Positions 44,726 to 53,708 of a stretch of DNA of 64,000 bases are shown here, piece by piece. How positions within the stretch are numbered: position 1 is the stretch's first letter; each line of letters opens with the position of its first letter. Under the pieces are notes generated by a model that had not been told where the DNA came from, searched no databases, and saw nothing but the letters and a program-made list of their open reading frames with translations. Position numbers and translations under genes: made by a program. Location of the stretch: NCBI GenBank assembly GCA_036741355.1, contig DAINSK010000011.1:20692-84691 (forward strand). Reading direction: 5' to 3'. The stretch is from JBBRGK01 sp036741355. GTDB taxonomy: Bacteria; Chloroflexota; Dehalococcoidia; CAUJGQ01.

Positions 44726-45760
44726 ATGCCTGACTACCGCTTTACCGTCGTCCACACCGACGCGGGGCCGGACGACGACCTTTCGACCGAAACCGCCATG
44801 TTCGACGCAATCGGCGCCCGGCTAATTCGCGCCGGTGGTCCCGGCGAGGACGTGCTCATCGAGGCTGTCCGCAACGCCGACGCGCTGATCGTCGTCCGTT
44901 CGTACATCACACCGCGCGTGGCCGCTGCGATGCAGCAGTGCCAGGTCGTGACCCGAACGGGGGTCGGCTTCGACACGCTCGACATCCCGGCCCTCACCGA
45001 AAACGGCGTCATCGCCGTCAACCTGCCGGACATTTGGACCGACGAGGTCGCGAACCAGGCGCTGGCGCTGCTGCTGACGCTCAACCGGCGCGTCCTCCAG
45101 TACGACCGCCTGGTGCGCGACGGCCGCTGGCGCAATTTCAGCCAGCCCCATATTGGCCCGCTGACGGGCGAAACGATGGGCATCGTAGGGTACGGCCGCA
45201 TCGGCTCCGCCTTCGCGCGGCGTTGCACCGCGCTCGGCATGCGCGTGCTCGCCTACGACCCGTACAAGGGCGAGCCGCTGGACGAACAGACCGGCGCCGA
45301 TCTGGTCCGCGACCTCGATGCTCTGCTCTCACAAAGCGACTATATCTCGCTCCACTGCCCGCTTTCCGATGAAACGCACCACATGATCGGCGAGGCGCAG
45401 CTACGCCGGATGCGGCCGCACGCCTTCCTGCTCAACACGGCGCGTGGCTCGGTGGTGGACGAGCAGGCGCTGGTTAAAGCGCTGCAGGAAGGCTGGATCG
45501 CAGGCGCGGGAATCGACGCTTTTGAACAGGAGCCGCCGCCCAGGGACAGCCCCCTGCTTGGCTTCGACAATGTCGTCCTTAGCCCGCACAACGGCTTTTA
45601 CTCCGACGCTTCGGTGGTCCGGATGCACCGCCGTGTGGCAGAGGAGATTATCGCCGTGCTGATCGGCGGCTGGCCCGACAACCCCGTCAACCCAGAAGTC
45701 GCGGGCCATGCCAAACACGCCCACCGCAAAGCGCACGCGTCTGCCAGAGCAGAGGACTAA
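44726..45760 (+). CDS. D-2-hydroxyacid dehydrogenase (PhosphoGDH/CtBP-like)
   Basis: A 344-residue NAD-dependent dehydrogenase of the D-isomer family. GYGRIGSAFARRCTALG (about 153-169) is the NAD motif; the catalytic Arg, Glu and His lie in LLNTARGSVVDE, EQEPPP and SPHNGFYSD. The layout matches the C-terminal binding protein-like branch, so phosphoglycerate is only one possible substrate. It stands alone. Confidence 0.92.
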   Translation: MPDYRFTVVHTDAGPDDDLSTETAMFDAIGARLIRAGGPGEDVLIEAVRNADALIVVRSYITPRVAAAMQQCQVVTRTGVGFDTLDIPALTENGVIAVNLPDIWTDEVANQALALLLTLNRRVLQYDRLVRDGRWRNFSQPHIGPLTGETMGIVGYGRIGSAFARRCTALGMRVLAYDPYKGEPLDEQTGADLVRDLDALLSQSDYISLHCPLSDETHHMIGEAQLRRMRPHAFLLNTARGSVVDEQALVKALQEGWIAGAGIDAFEQEPPPRDSPLLGFDNVVLSPHNGFYSDASVVRMHRRVAEEIIAVLIGGWPDNPVNPEVAGHAKHAHRKAHASARAED

Positions 45761-45811
45761 CGGCGAGAAGCGGTGCGGAGCGGAGTTCGCGCGCCCGTGC
45801 GGTTACGACAA

Positions 45812-46020
45812 TTAGAGCTCTAAACGCTTGAGAAACTCGATCGCAACAATCGCACCGATGACATGGAATTGACAGACCAAAATAGTTTCCTACTCAGTAC
45901 GACAAGCAGCGTGTCCGTTATCATTCTACGAGCAATGATGCCCGGTCTCCCCTTCATCCGCGGCACGTCCGGGCCCTCCACGAAGGGTCCCACGGCCGTT
46001 GAAGTTAGGTCGCTGATAGC
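45812..46020. other. Upstream region of the kinase operon
   Basis: No gene is supported. It contains TTAGAGCTCTAAACGCTTGA (45812-45831), found with one mismatch at 50060-50079 on the other side of the kinase operon. A different frame is open but resembles nothing. Confidence 0.4.
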
Positions 46021-47586
46021 GTGCGTGACCTGCTCGGCCCCAACCAGAGAAGCGATATCGTCAACCGCCCGGCTGAGCTCCAGGAGCTGGGGTGGATGCT
46101 CAACGCTGTACAGGACCCAATCGTCCTCAGCGACGAGCAGAACAACATTCTGCGCTACAACATCCACGCGGAGCGGCTGCTTCTTGCGAGGCCGGACGAT
46201 AGTGAGGGCAAGCGGCGCGCAATCGAGTTGAACAACTCCCTGCTCTCGGCCACGTTGTCGAGCTTCGCTCTCGATCAGGGCGCCGCACTGGGACGCGACC
46301 TCAGCCTTGTGGACCCGATTGAGGGCGCCGAGCTGTTGTTCGAGGTCATCTGCCAGCCTGCGACGAATCTGCGCAACGGTGGGCGCGGGCGCGTCTCCGT
46401 CCTGAAGAACGTAACCGACCTTCGCCGCGCCCTGGATGAGCTGCGACGCAGTCTGGAAGAGCTGCAACACGCGGGCGAGGACGCTCGGCGCGAGCGCGAC
46501 CGCCTCAACCTGATCCTGGGTAGCGTCGCCGATCCGATCGTGGTGACCGAGGCGGGCGGAAAGATGATGCTGATGAACCAGCCCGCCGAGCGACTGCTGC
46601 AGTCAAACGTTGGCGCCTCCAGCCAGCGCAGCACTGTCTATCTTGCCAACGATGCCCGCCTCAGCTCCTTCCTCTCGCAACTCGGGCCGGAGGCTGCCGA
46701 GGCGAAGCATGGCGAGATCCAGCTCGAGGATCCCGACTCCGATGACTCGCTGACGATGAGCGTCACCGCGACCGAGGTACGAGACGAGCTGGGGCAGGTA
46801 ACCGCGGTCGTTTCCGTGCTGCACGATCTGACCAAGATCCGCGAGCTCGAGCGGCGCACAGTGCAGCAGCAGCTTATCGAGTTGCAGAGGCTCGCCGCAG
46901 CCGGCCGGCTGGGCGCCGCGGTCGCCCACGAAATCAACAACCCGCTCGAGGCGATAAAAAACTCGCTATACCTTCTCGTCTCCCGTATTCCCGAGGACGA
47001 CCCGAACCACAAGTTCCTCGAGATCGCCAATAAGGAAACCGAGCGCGTCTCCGGCATCATCCGCCAGATGCTCGGCTTTTACCGCCCCGCGGCGGTGAAA
47101 ACGCCTGCCGATTTGAACCAGGTGATCCAGGAGGCGACCGCACTCCTGGAGCGCCATCTCCGCCAGCACCGCATCACGCTGCGGCTTGACCTGGATCCCT
47201 CCCTGCCAACCGCGCCGGTCTCGCCCGATCAGCTCAAGCAGGTCTTCCTCAACCTGGTTCTCAATGCCCAGGACGCCATGCCGGAGGGTGGCACGCTGTA
47301 TGTGAGTACGCGCATGGCGCGTGAGAGCGACAGGGAATTCGTGCTCAGCGGGCGCTGGTTGCTGATCCAGTTCCGTGACACGGGCGTCGGCATCACCGAA
47401 GAGAATCTGCGCCAGATCTTTGAACCGTTCTTCTCTACCAAGAGCGAAAAGAAGGGCACGGGTGTGGGGCTGTGGGTCAGCCTGGGCATCATCCAGCAGC
47501 ATGGCGGCCAGATGAAGGTGCGCAGCCGATTGGGGCGCGGCACCACCTTTACGATCGCTCTGCCGACGGAGGTACAGGATGGCTGA
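46021..47586 (+). CDS. PAS-domain sensor histidine kinase
   Basis: A 521-residue soluble histidine kinase. Two PAS-like regions are suggested (about 25-145; RLNLILGSVADPIVVTEAGGKMMLMN starts the second, about 160), then an H-box AHEINNPLEAIKNSLY (about 302), an N-box NLVLNAQDAMPEGG, and G boxes FRDTGVGIT and GTGVGLWV. No transmembrane segments or N-terminal sensor beyond PAS. The GTG start comes right after an in-frame stop, so the N-terminus may be missing. It overlaps the next gene by 8 bp and begins a three-gene signalling operon. Confidence 0.9.
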   Translation: MRDLLGPNQRSDIVNRPAELQELGWMLNAVQDPIVLSDEQNNILRYNIHAERLLLARPDDSEGKRRAIELNNSLLSATLSSFALDQGAALGRDLSLVDPIEGAELLFEVICQPATNLRNGGRGRVSVLKNVTDLRRALDELRRSLEELQHAGEDARRERDRLNLILGSVADPIVVTEAGGKMMLMNQPAERLLQSNVGASSQRSTVYLANDARLSSFLSQLGPEAAEAKHGEIQLEDPDSDDSLTMSVTATEVRDELGQVTAVVSVLHDLTKIRELERRTVQQQLIELQRLAAAGRLGAAVAHEINNPLEAIKNSLYLLVSRIPEDDPNHKFLEIANKETERVSGIIRQMLGFYRPAAVKTPADLNQVIQEATALLERHLRQHRITLRLDLDPSLPTAPVSPDQLKQVFLNLVLNAQDAMPEGGTLYVSTRMARESDREFVLSGRWLLIQFRDTGVGITEENLRQIFEPFFSTKSEKKGTGVGLWVSLGIIQQHGGQMKVRSRLGRGTTFTIALPTEVQDG

Positions 47587-48793
47587 GCCCGCGCGTCTGC
47601 TGGTCGTGGACGACGACGAGAACGTCTCGGTAACGATCCAGGCAGTCCTCGAGCAGGAAGGCTATGCGGTCCGTACCGCGCTGACCGCGGGTGCCGCGCG
47701 CAAGCTCTTCAACGCCGTGCAATTTGACGCCGCCTTGCTCGACCTCCGCCTCGACGACGCCGACGGCATCGAGGTGCTGCAGGAGCTACGACTACTGCAG
47801 CCGCACTGCTCGGCGATCATGCTCACCGGCTACGCTTCGCTCGAGTCGGCCGTGCGCGCGATCCGCCAGGGCGCCTACGACTACCTGATGAAACCGTGCG
47901 ACCTCGACGAGCTGAAGCTCACGATCGCACGGGCGATCGAGCGCGGCCGGCTCGTGCGCTCCCTCAACGAGCGCATCGAGGAGTTGCAGACGGCCAACGC
48001 CACGATCCGCGGATTCAGCGACGAGCTGCAGCAGCGCGTGGACGAGGCGACGGCTGAGCTGAGCCTGAGGCTGGAGGAGCTCGGTCAGGCCAAGCGCGCC
48101 CTGGAGAAGACGCAGCAACAGCGCGAGGAGTTCATCTCGATGATCGCCCACGAGCTGGGCCAGCCGCTGACCAGCATCATCGGCAACGCGCAGCTCATGG
48201 GCCGCCCCAACCGATCGCCTGAGGCGCAGGAGCGGGCGCGTACCACCATCGTCACGGAGGCGCACCGGCTGAAACGGCTGGTGCAGGACCTCGCCGAGGA
48301 GGCCCAGGTCGCTGCCGGCCGGTTCCCCGTCCACCCGGCCAACTGCGACCTGGCCGCGATCGTGCGTGAGCAGGTTGAACTGGCGCAGGTGAACGCGAGA
48401 CGGCACACGCTCTGCCTGGATGCCGCGGCGGGCGCCGTGCCGGTATTCTGTGACCGCGACCGCGTCGCGCAGGTGCTCTCCAACCTGGTCACCAACGCGA
48501 TGAAGTACACACCGGGCGGAAAGATCCGTGTCTCCTTACGTGTCGAGAACGATCAGACCTTGATCAGCGTCAGCGACGAGGGGCCCGGCATCCCGCGCGA
48601 CCAGCTGGAGGCGATCTTCGAGCCACACGTGCGCCTGGCGGGACCCAAGGCCGGTGGCGAAACAAAAGGATCGGGTCTCGGGCTGTATATCTCGAAGGGC
48701 ATCATCGAGGCACACAAAGGACAAATCTGGGCAGAGAGCAAAGAGGGGCGCGGCAGTACGTTCACGCTTTCTCTGCCGCTTATGCCGGAATAG
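47579..48793 (+). CDS. Response-regulator/histidine-kinase hybrid
   Basis: A 404-residue fusion. The receiver domain has VVDDDENVSVT near the start, DAALLDLRLDDADG (phospho-accepting Asp about 55) and LMKPCDLDELKL. A coiled coil (about 125-180) links to a histidine kinase domain with H-box IAHELGQPLTSIIGNAQL (about 190), N-box NLVTNAMKYTPGG and G boxes. It lies in the middle of the signalling operon. Confidence 0.9.
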   Translation: MAEPARLLVVDDDENVSVTIQAVLEQEGYAVRTALTAGAARKLFNAVQFDAALLDLRLDDADGIEVLQELRLLQPHCSAIMLTGYASLESAVRAIRQGAYDYLMKPCDLDELKLTIARAIERGRLVRSLNERIEELQTANATIRGFSDELQQRVDEATAELSLRLEELGQAKRALEKTQQQREEFISMIAHELGQPLTSIIGNAQLMGRPNRSPEAQERARTTIVTEAHRLKRLVQDLAEEAQVAAGRFPVHPANCDLAAIVREQVELAQVNARRHTLCLDAAAGAVPVFCDRDRVAQVLSNLVTNAMKYTPGGKIRVSLRVENDQTLISVSDEGPGIPRDQLEAIFEPHVRLAGPKAGGETKGSGLGLYISKGIIEAHKGQIWAESKEGRGSTFTLSLPLMPE

Positions 48794-48803
48794 GGTAGGT
48801 CAA

Positions 48804-49991
48804 TTGGCTGAGGCGCAGATACCGGCGCGCGCAGCCGTGCTGGTGGTCGACGACGAAGAGACGGTAGCGATCACACTGCGCGAGATCCTGGCCGCCGAGG
48901 GCTACGCGGTAGAAGAAGCGACCACCGTCCCCGAGGCGCTTGCGAAGCTCGAGCAACGCCACTTTGACGTGGCCCTGCTCGACCTGCAAGTCGGCAACGA
49001 GAGCGGACTAACAGTGCTCGCTCGTTTGCAGGAAACCTCGCCAGACACCATCGCGCTGATCCTGACCGGCTACGGCACGCTGGAGACAGCCGTGCAGGCG
49101 ATGCGGCAGGGCGCCAGTGACTACCTGATGAAGCCGTGCAACATCGCCGAGCTGAAGCTGGCGATCGTGCGCGGGCTGGAGCAGCAGCAGCGCACCAGGC
49201 TGGTGCAGAGCGCCGAGACGGCTGCCGACCAGCTCGGGACAGCGCTTAACCAGTTCGGCGATTTCCTCTCCCTGGCGGCGCACGAGTTGAAGACCCCATT
49301 GACCTCGCTGCTGGGGTGGGTCGAGCTTGTCCAACGCCAGCTTGCTACCGGCTCGTCGGAGGAGGCGGCCGAACGGCTAAGCCAGGTCGAACGGCAGGCG
49401 CGACGAATGACGCGTCAGATCGACGCGTTCATCCAGGTGGGCCGCGTGCAACGCGGCGAGCCTGTGGCGGCGCTTGCGCTCAGCGATCTGCAATCAATAG
49501 TGGGGCGCGTCGTCGATGATGCGCACGGCATGTATACCCACCACCGGCTATCGGTCGATATGCCCGACCATTCCGTCACCGTGCAGGCGAGCGCACTGAG
49601 CATTGAGCAGGTGCTCCACAACCTGCTGGAGAACGCGGTAAAGTTCTCGCCCGGCGGCGGCGATCTCTCGGTGCGGCTCTACGTCGAGGGTGCCGAGGCC
49701 CGCATCACTGTGCACGATAACGGCATCGGCATCCCGTCGGACGAGCTGGCACAGGTCTTCGAGCGGTTCTACCAGGTAGATGACAACCTGATGACGAGGC
49801 GCTTCGGCGGCATGGGTTTGGGACTATACATCTCCCGCGCGGTCGTCGAGGCCCAGGCCGGTCACATTCACGCCGAGAGCCCGGGCCCTGACCAGGGCAG
49901 CACATTCACCATCTCACTGCCGCTGGCCGAGGGAACTAAGGTTACCAAACCGGAACGCCGACGCTTCAAAAGCGACAAGCGTCCGTCCTGA
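48804..49991 (+). CDS. Response-regulator/histidine-kinase hybrid, second copy
   Basis: A 395-residue paralog of the preceding gene. Receiver: VVDDEETVAITL, DVALLDLQVGNESG and LMKPCNIAELKL. H-box: LAAHELKTPLTSLLGWVELVQ. Catalytic core: NLLENAVKFSPGGG, DNGIGIP and GGMGLGLYIS. The start is TTG at 48804, which immediately precedes AEAQIPARAAVLVVDDEE. No DNA-binding or output domain follows. Confidence 0.88.
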   Translation: MAEAQIPARAAVLVVDDEETVAITLREILAAEGYAVEEATTVPEALAKLEQRHFDVALLDLQVGNESGLTVLARLQETSPDTIALILTGYGTLETAVQAMRQGASDYLMKPCNIAELKLAIVRGLEQQQRTRLVQSAETAADQLGTALNQFGDFLSLAAHELKTPLTSLLGWVELVQRQLATGSSEEAAERLSQVERQARRMTRQIDAFIQVGRVQRGEPVAALALSDLQSIVGRVVDDAHGMYTHHRLSVDMPDHSVTVQASALSIEQVLHNLLENAVKFSPGGGDLSVRLYVEGAEARITVHDNGIGIPSDELAQVFERFYQVDDNLMTRRFGGMGLGLYISRAVVEAQAGHIHAESPGPDQGSTFTISLPLAEGTKVTKPERRRFKSDKRPS

Positions 49992-50008
49992 CCAAGCGAT
50001 GGACCAGC

Positions 50009-50053
50009 GCTATACGAGCGGGACGGCGCGCGCACCGCCCCGCTCGTATAGCG
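50009..50053. terminator. Bidirectional hairpin between kinase operon and RIO kinase
   Basis: A perfect 15-bp stem (CGCTATACGAGCGGG and its complement) with a 15-base loop, between the converging kinase operon and the RIO kinase. It can end transcripts from both sides. Confidence 0.75.
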
Positions 50054-50059
50054 ACGACT

Positions 50060-50818
50060 TTAGAGCTCTGAACGCTTGAACCTGCCCCAAAGGTGGTCCG
50101 TGATTCGGCGGGGATCTGCCTGGACGCCAAACCGGGTGAAATACCGGCAGACGTTGTCGAGGTCGCGGAACAAGAGGTCCTGGGCGTTGGGATTGAATCG
50201 TGGATCGACGGTCTGTGGAAAGTCGATCACTTTCAGGCCCCCGTTCCAATACAGGATGTTATACGGCGATAAGTCAGCGTGGATGCGGTCGAGCGACAAC
50301 CAGAGCTCGACATTGCGCATCACCTGCCCGAACAGTCGTCGTGCCTCGTTCGGTTCCAACACTACCGCGTTTAGCGGCGGCGCCGGACCTTCGCGGTCAC
50401 CGACGTATTCCATGAGGAAGGCGCCGGAGGCGTTGGCCACCGGCCGCGGAACGTCTGCGCCCGCCCCGTGCAGAAGTTCGAGCGCGTCGTATTCGAAGTG
50501 CTGCCAGGAACCGGCCTGGAACGCGCGCCCCGCCCGTGTCTTCTTTTCAAACGCTTTGCGCAGCCGCCGGTCGAGGATGATCCGCCCCTCACGGTACAGC
50601 GAGTCGTTCTTGAAGTTGCGCTTCTCGCGCTCGTGATAGACCTTCGCGGCAAACAGGTCGTCGCTTCTGGAGGGATCCGCCTCGCAGCTGTACACCGTCG
50701 CCTCTTTGCCGCTCTTTACCGCGTGCAGGACGCCTGTGATCCAACCACTATCGATGAACGCATCGAGGGGAGAGGCCTGCTCGACCTCTTCCTCGTAATC
50801 GCTTTCTTCGGAAAACAT
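50060..50818 (-). CDS. RIO1-like serine kinase
   Basis: A 252-residue atypical kinase of the RIO family, which is universal in archaea and eukaryotes but rare in bacteria. The ATP loop is SGKEATVYSCEAD (about 36), ATP-Lys is in FAAKVYHERE, the catalytic loop reads RIHADLSPYNILYWNG (about 178) and the metal Asp is in LKVIDFPQ. All key residues are present. CTGGAGGAATC precedes the ATG. Two hairpins lie in the upstream region (50925-50986). A role in ribosome assembly is a family inference only. Confidence 0.9.
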   Translation of the reverse strand: MFSEESDYEEEVEQASPLDAFIDSGWITGVLHAVKSGKEATVYSCEADPSRSDDLFAAKVYHEREKRNFKNDSLYREGRIILDRRLRKAFEKKTRAGRAFQAGSWQHFEYDALELLHGAGADVPRPVANASGAFLMEYVGDREGPAPPLNAVVLEPNEARRLFGQVMRNVELWLSLDRIHADLSPYNILYWNGGLKVIDFPQTVDPRFNPNAQDLLFRDLDNVCRYFTRFGVQADPRRITDHLWGRFKRSEL

Positions 50819-50924
50819 TGATTCCTCCAGAAATTGTTGTGAACGAACGTTGGGCCGGCACCTGAACAGTTCTTTGTGCCATGATTGGACGCACCTTTCC
50901 TGTTGTATCCGTGGGACACAAATA

Positions 50925-50986
50925 GACCGCGGACGTATGCGCCCGCGGTCTTCGACGATCGAAAAGGCCGCCCCTATGGGACGGCC
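50925..50986 (-). promoter_or_regulatory. Tandem hairpins upstream of the RIO kinase
   Basis: On the minus strand, a 9-bp stem (GGCCGTCCC-ATA-GGGGCGGCC) followed by TTTTC resembles an intrinsic terminator, and 15 bases further a GACCGCGG...CCGCGGTC hairpin follows. They lie about 100-170 bases before the RIO start. They may attenuate that gene or end a transcript from the right. Confidence 0.5.
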
Positions 50987-51225
50987 CGCATGGTCTGGCT
51001 GACGGTCAGGCCAGTTTGCTACTCCGCGGTCCTCCGAGGGCGCGATATTTCTATGCGATTAAGGGCACGCAAAACAACGACTTGCATTTTCCGTCGGCCC
51101 TCCTTTCGCGAGAGATACGGCGCCTGCGCCGCGCTGCGAGTATGGTTCGAGTATTGGGGCCAGGCGCCCCGTTGTCAACCGAGGTTTGCACGAGTGCCGG
51201 AAAAGATCGGCGACGCTGAACGGGT

Positions 51226-51270
51226 CCATGAGCTCGACCTTCTGCGCGCTACGATGCAGACGGCATACTA
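51226..51270 (+). repeat. Decayed gene-end repeat, left of HicAB
   Basis: CATGAGCTCGACCTTCTGCG... reads HELDLLRATMQTAY then stop. A related copy (CATGGCCTCGACCTTCTGCG...; HGLDLLRETLRAAY then stop) lies at 51871-51917, on the far side of HicAB. Both look like the end of the same protein family. Confidence 0.5.
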
Positions 51271-51333
51271 ACAAGCCAGCGGCTGTGCCCTAAGCCTGAA
51301 TGAAACAGGCCGTCCGCACGAGAGGCTAGCGCG

Positions 51334-51522
51334 ATGAAGTGGCGAGAGGTGGAACGGCGGCTACGCGAAGATGGATGGGAGTTGCTGCGCGACCGCGGCC
51401 ACGTCCGCATCTATCAAAAGTCGGAACACCCCGAAATCAGCGTTCACGGAGAGCCCGGCGAAGAGATCAAGCCGGGAACGCTGGCACAGGTACGGCGCAA
51501 ATCTGGGCTAGACTTACGTTAG
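51334..51522 (+). CDS. hicA: HicA-family toxin
   Basis: A 62-residue mRNA interferase of the double-stranded RNA-binding fold. KWREVERRLREDGWELLRDRGHVRIYQ and PEISVHGEPGEEIKPGTLAQVRRKSGL are typical, with the conserved His in RGHVRIYQ. It cleaves mRNA when free from HicB. It is followed by the antitoxin after 11 bp. Confidence 0.9.
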   Translation: MKWREVERRLREDGWELLRDRGHVRIYQKSEHPEISVHGEPGEEIKPGTLAQVRRKSGLDLR

Positions 51523-51533
51523 GAGGGGTAGCG

Positions 51534-51785
51534 ATGGATGGCACACGACATACGGCAATTATCCGGCCAGAGGTACAGGTCATTCTCGAGGAAGGACGCG
51601 ACAATTGGAGCGCATACGTCCCGTCCGTTCCGGTCACGATCGCAACGGGAAAGACCCGCGCAGACGTCTTGCGCAACATCGAGGCCGCGCTCGTTGAACT
51701 GCTCCGCTTTCACCACGAGGAGGCGATGGCTGAGGAGGCGGCTGAGGAGGCGGCAGAGGCCGCCAGCGTAGCGAGCCAGTCGTGA
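51534..51785 (+). CDS. hicB: HicB-family antitoxin
   Basis: An 83-residue partially degraded RNase H-fold antitoxin. WSAYVPSVPVTIATGKTRADVLRNIEAALVELL is the HicB core. The usual DNA-binding C-terminal domain is replaced by an Ala/Glu-rich helix. AGGAGGGG precedes the ATG. It should bind and inhibit HicA, but autoregulation may be weak. Confidence 0.88.
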   Translation: MDGTRHTAIIRPEVQVILEEGRDNWSAYVPSVPVTIATGKTRADVLRNIEAALVELLRFHHEEAMAEEAAEEAAEAASVASQS

Positions 51786-51926
51786 TTTTCGATCGCGCCA
51801 GCGTATACACGACGATTCGCAAGACCACTTCGGCGGAGTGATACTCCGCTTACCGCCCTCGCGCTCGGCCCCATGGCCTCGACCTTCTGCGCGAGACGCT
51901 CCGGGCGGCGTACTGAACCAGGTGTC

Positions 51927-53708
51927 CTACTTCAACTTGAACACCGGTCCCTTGGGTAAAAAGGGCAGGCTTCTGCCGGCGGGGAGCAGGAACGCATGCT
52001 CGCGACGGATGAGCAGCCGATCGCAGGCTCCGTCGGTGATCACCAGCATTGGGCCCTCTTTCGGGAAGTCGGTGGCCCGCTCGATCAGGTCGACACCGGG
52101 CTGAAGGATGGTCCCGCCACGGCCTCGAATCTGAACGCTTCCGGCGATCGATTCCGGCGGCATATACCCCTGATCGTATGTCACGGCGTCGCAAAAGACG
52201 ACGCGCACGGCCGGCACATCGCGGGAGAGGCTATAGCTGGCGATCGCCCCAAGCGCCTTGGCGAGCAGCGTACGGTCCATCGACCCTGACGTGTCCAGCA
52301 ACACCGCGAACGTTCGTGCGGCTGCAGCAGCCGCATCCGGTACGTACCGGGGCCGCGGGATATCCGGAGTCGAGGACTGGCGCCGGCTGGGCCGTGCATA
52401 CGAGCGTAGCCGCTCGAGCGGCGGAAAGTGGTGATCGAACCACTGAGCGAGCTCCACGTCCCATTGAATCGGTGGCTGGCTGAGCGCCCGAATCTCCTCG
52501 ATCAGCCCGGCCGGTAGAAAGCCACGGCTCTCGGTCTCGTGGTAGGCGAGCCCCTGGCCGAGATAGCGACGGTAGAGCTCATCGAGCCCGACGCCTTCGC
52601 CCGCGTTCCACCACGAGTGGTCGCCACGCTCCAGCATGTCGCCGAGCCCTTGGCCGCGCAAGGTGGCGAGCTTGCGGTAGCGGCGAAGGTCGGTGGTGAT
52701 CTGGTCATAGATAGTCTCGGACGATTCGCCCTTGAGGGCGGCGTCGTAAAGCACGCCGATCTTCGGTAGGTCGCCGACACGCATCTCCACCAGCCAGCCG
52801 TTGATGACGTAATCGCAGGCGAGGTTCCAGAAGAATGGATCCCTTCCCTGACGGCGTGCATCGTGGCGCAGCCCGACGTGCAGGAGCTCGTGCGCGATCA
52901 CGAAACGGCATTCGCCTTCCGTAAGCGCGGCGGCCGGGTTGACGAAGATCTCCTGGCTCTCTGCATCGACCGCTGCGACCGATATCCCGAGGCGCCGGCA
53001 GACGGCTGCATCTTCGACCAGGCGGAACGTCACCGCCAGGGCGCCGAGCAACGGATAACTGTTGATGAACCATTCCCGCGCCCGCGCGGCGGCCGTTCCG
53101 ATCTTGCGGCGGGCGCCGAGATACGCCTCGCGTCCGCCCGCGACATTCACCGCGCTCATCACAGCGGCGGACACGCCGTTAGCGAGCGCTGCTTGCCAGT
53201 CAATTCTCCTGGTACCGCGACTGGCAGGCGGCTCCGTCAAGCGCATATCGGGGGAGTATCCCGGCGGCAAACCGAGGCGACAGAAGCGCTCGTACAAGAG
53301 TTCTTCATCGCGTACCGCCGGATCCTCTATCGGGATAAAGCCCTCGGGCGCCCGACCCAGCTTCAGCGCGGCCAGAAAGCGCGTCACCGCCACATCACAG
53401 GCGGCGTTCCATTCCAGTGGACGCTGATGTTCCCGGAACTGGCCGAGACCGAGGTGAAGCAGGCAGTGAGCAAGGACGTACACCCACTCTTCTGGCTGCC
53501 CGCGCCGCCTTGGGTGCACGTGGATTTGGCCGTCCGCCGAAACGACGGCCCAGGCGCCCTCCGGGCAGAGGTTGCCATTCTGACGGATGATGTAGGCTCC
53601 GGCGGTCAAGGGAGCAAACAGCGGGTGTGCGCGCAGCGCGATGTGGCCCCTGCGGAAGTTATCAGCGGCGACGTCGAGCGCCGCAGTCACGGCGGTCTTA
53701 CGCGCCAC
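51927..53708 (-). CDS. DUF2201-type metallopeptidase-like/VWA protein
   Basis: A 593-residue protein with a zincin-like first part (FVIAHELLHVGLRHDARR, about 270-287, the HExxH-type helix) and a VWA-like C-terminal domain with the MIDAS motif LLDTSGSMD (about 465). The partner is the MoxR ATPase directly upstream, which overlaps it by 11 bp. MoxR/VWA pairs act as chaperone-like systems that activate or assemble targets. The target is unknown. Confidence 0.87.
   Translation of the reverse strand: MARKTAVTAALDVAADNFRRGHIALRAHPLFAPLTAGAYIIRQNGNLCPEGAWAVVSADGQIHVHPRRRGQPEEWVYVLAHCLLHLGLGQFREHQRPLEWNAACDVAVTRFLAALKLGRAPEGFIPIEDPAVRDEELLYERFCRLGLPPGYSPDMRLTEPPASRGTRRIDWQAALANGVSAAVMSAVNVAGGREAYLGARRKIGTAAARAREWFINSYPLLGALAVTFRLVEDAAVCRRLGISVAAVDAESQEIFVNPAAALTEGECRFVIAHELLHVGLRHDARRQGRDPFFWNLACDYVINGWLVEMRVGDLPKIGVLYDAALKGESSETIYDQITTDLRRYRKLATLRGQGLGDMLERGDHSWWNAGEGVGLDELYRRYLGQGLAYHETESRGFLPAGLIEEIRALSQPPIQWDVELAQWFDHHFPPLERLRSYARPSRRQSSTPDIPRPRYVPDAAAAAARTFAVLLDTSGSMDRTLLAKALGAIASYSLSRDVPAVRVVFCDAVTYDQGYMPPESIAGSVQIRGRGGTILQPGVDLIERATDFPKEGPMLVITDGACDRLLIRREHAFLLPAGRSLPFLPKGPVFKLK

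Noticed and set aside
45863..46231. Frame upstream of and overlapping the PAS kinase start
   Set aside because: Its second half is a shadow of the kinase gene, and the first half resembles nothing known. A broken N-terminus of the kinase is possible but unproven.
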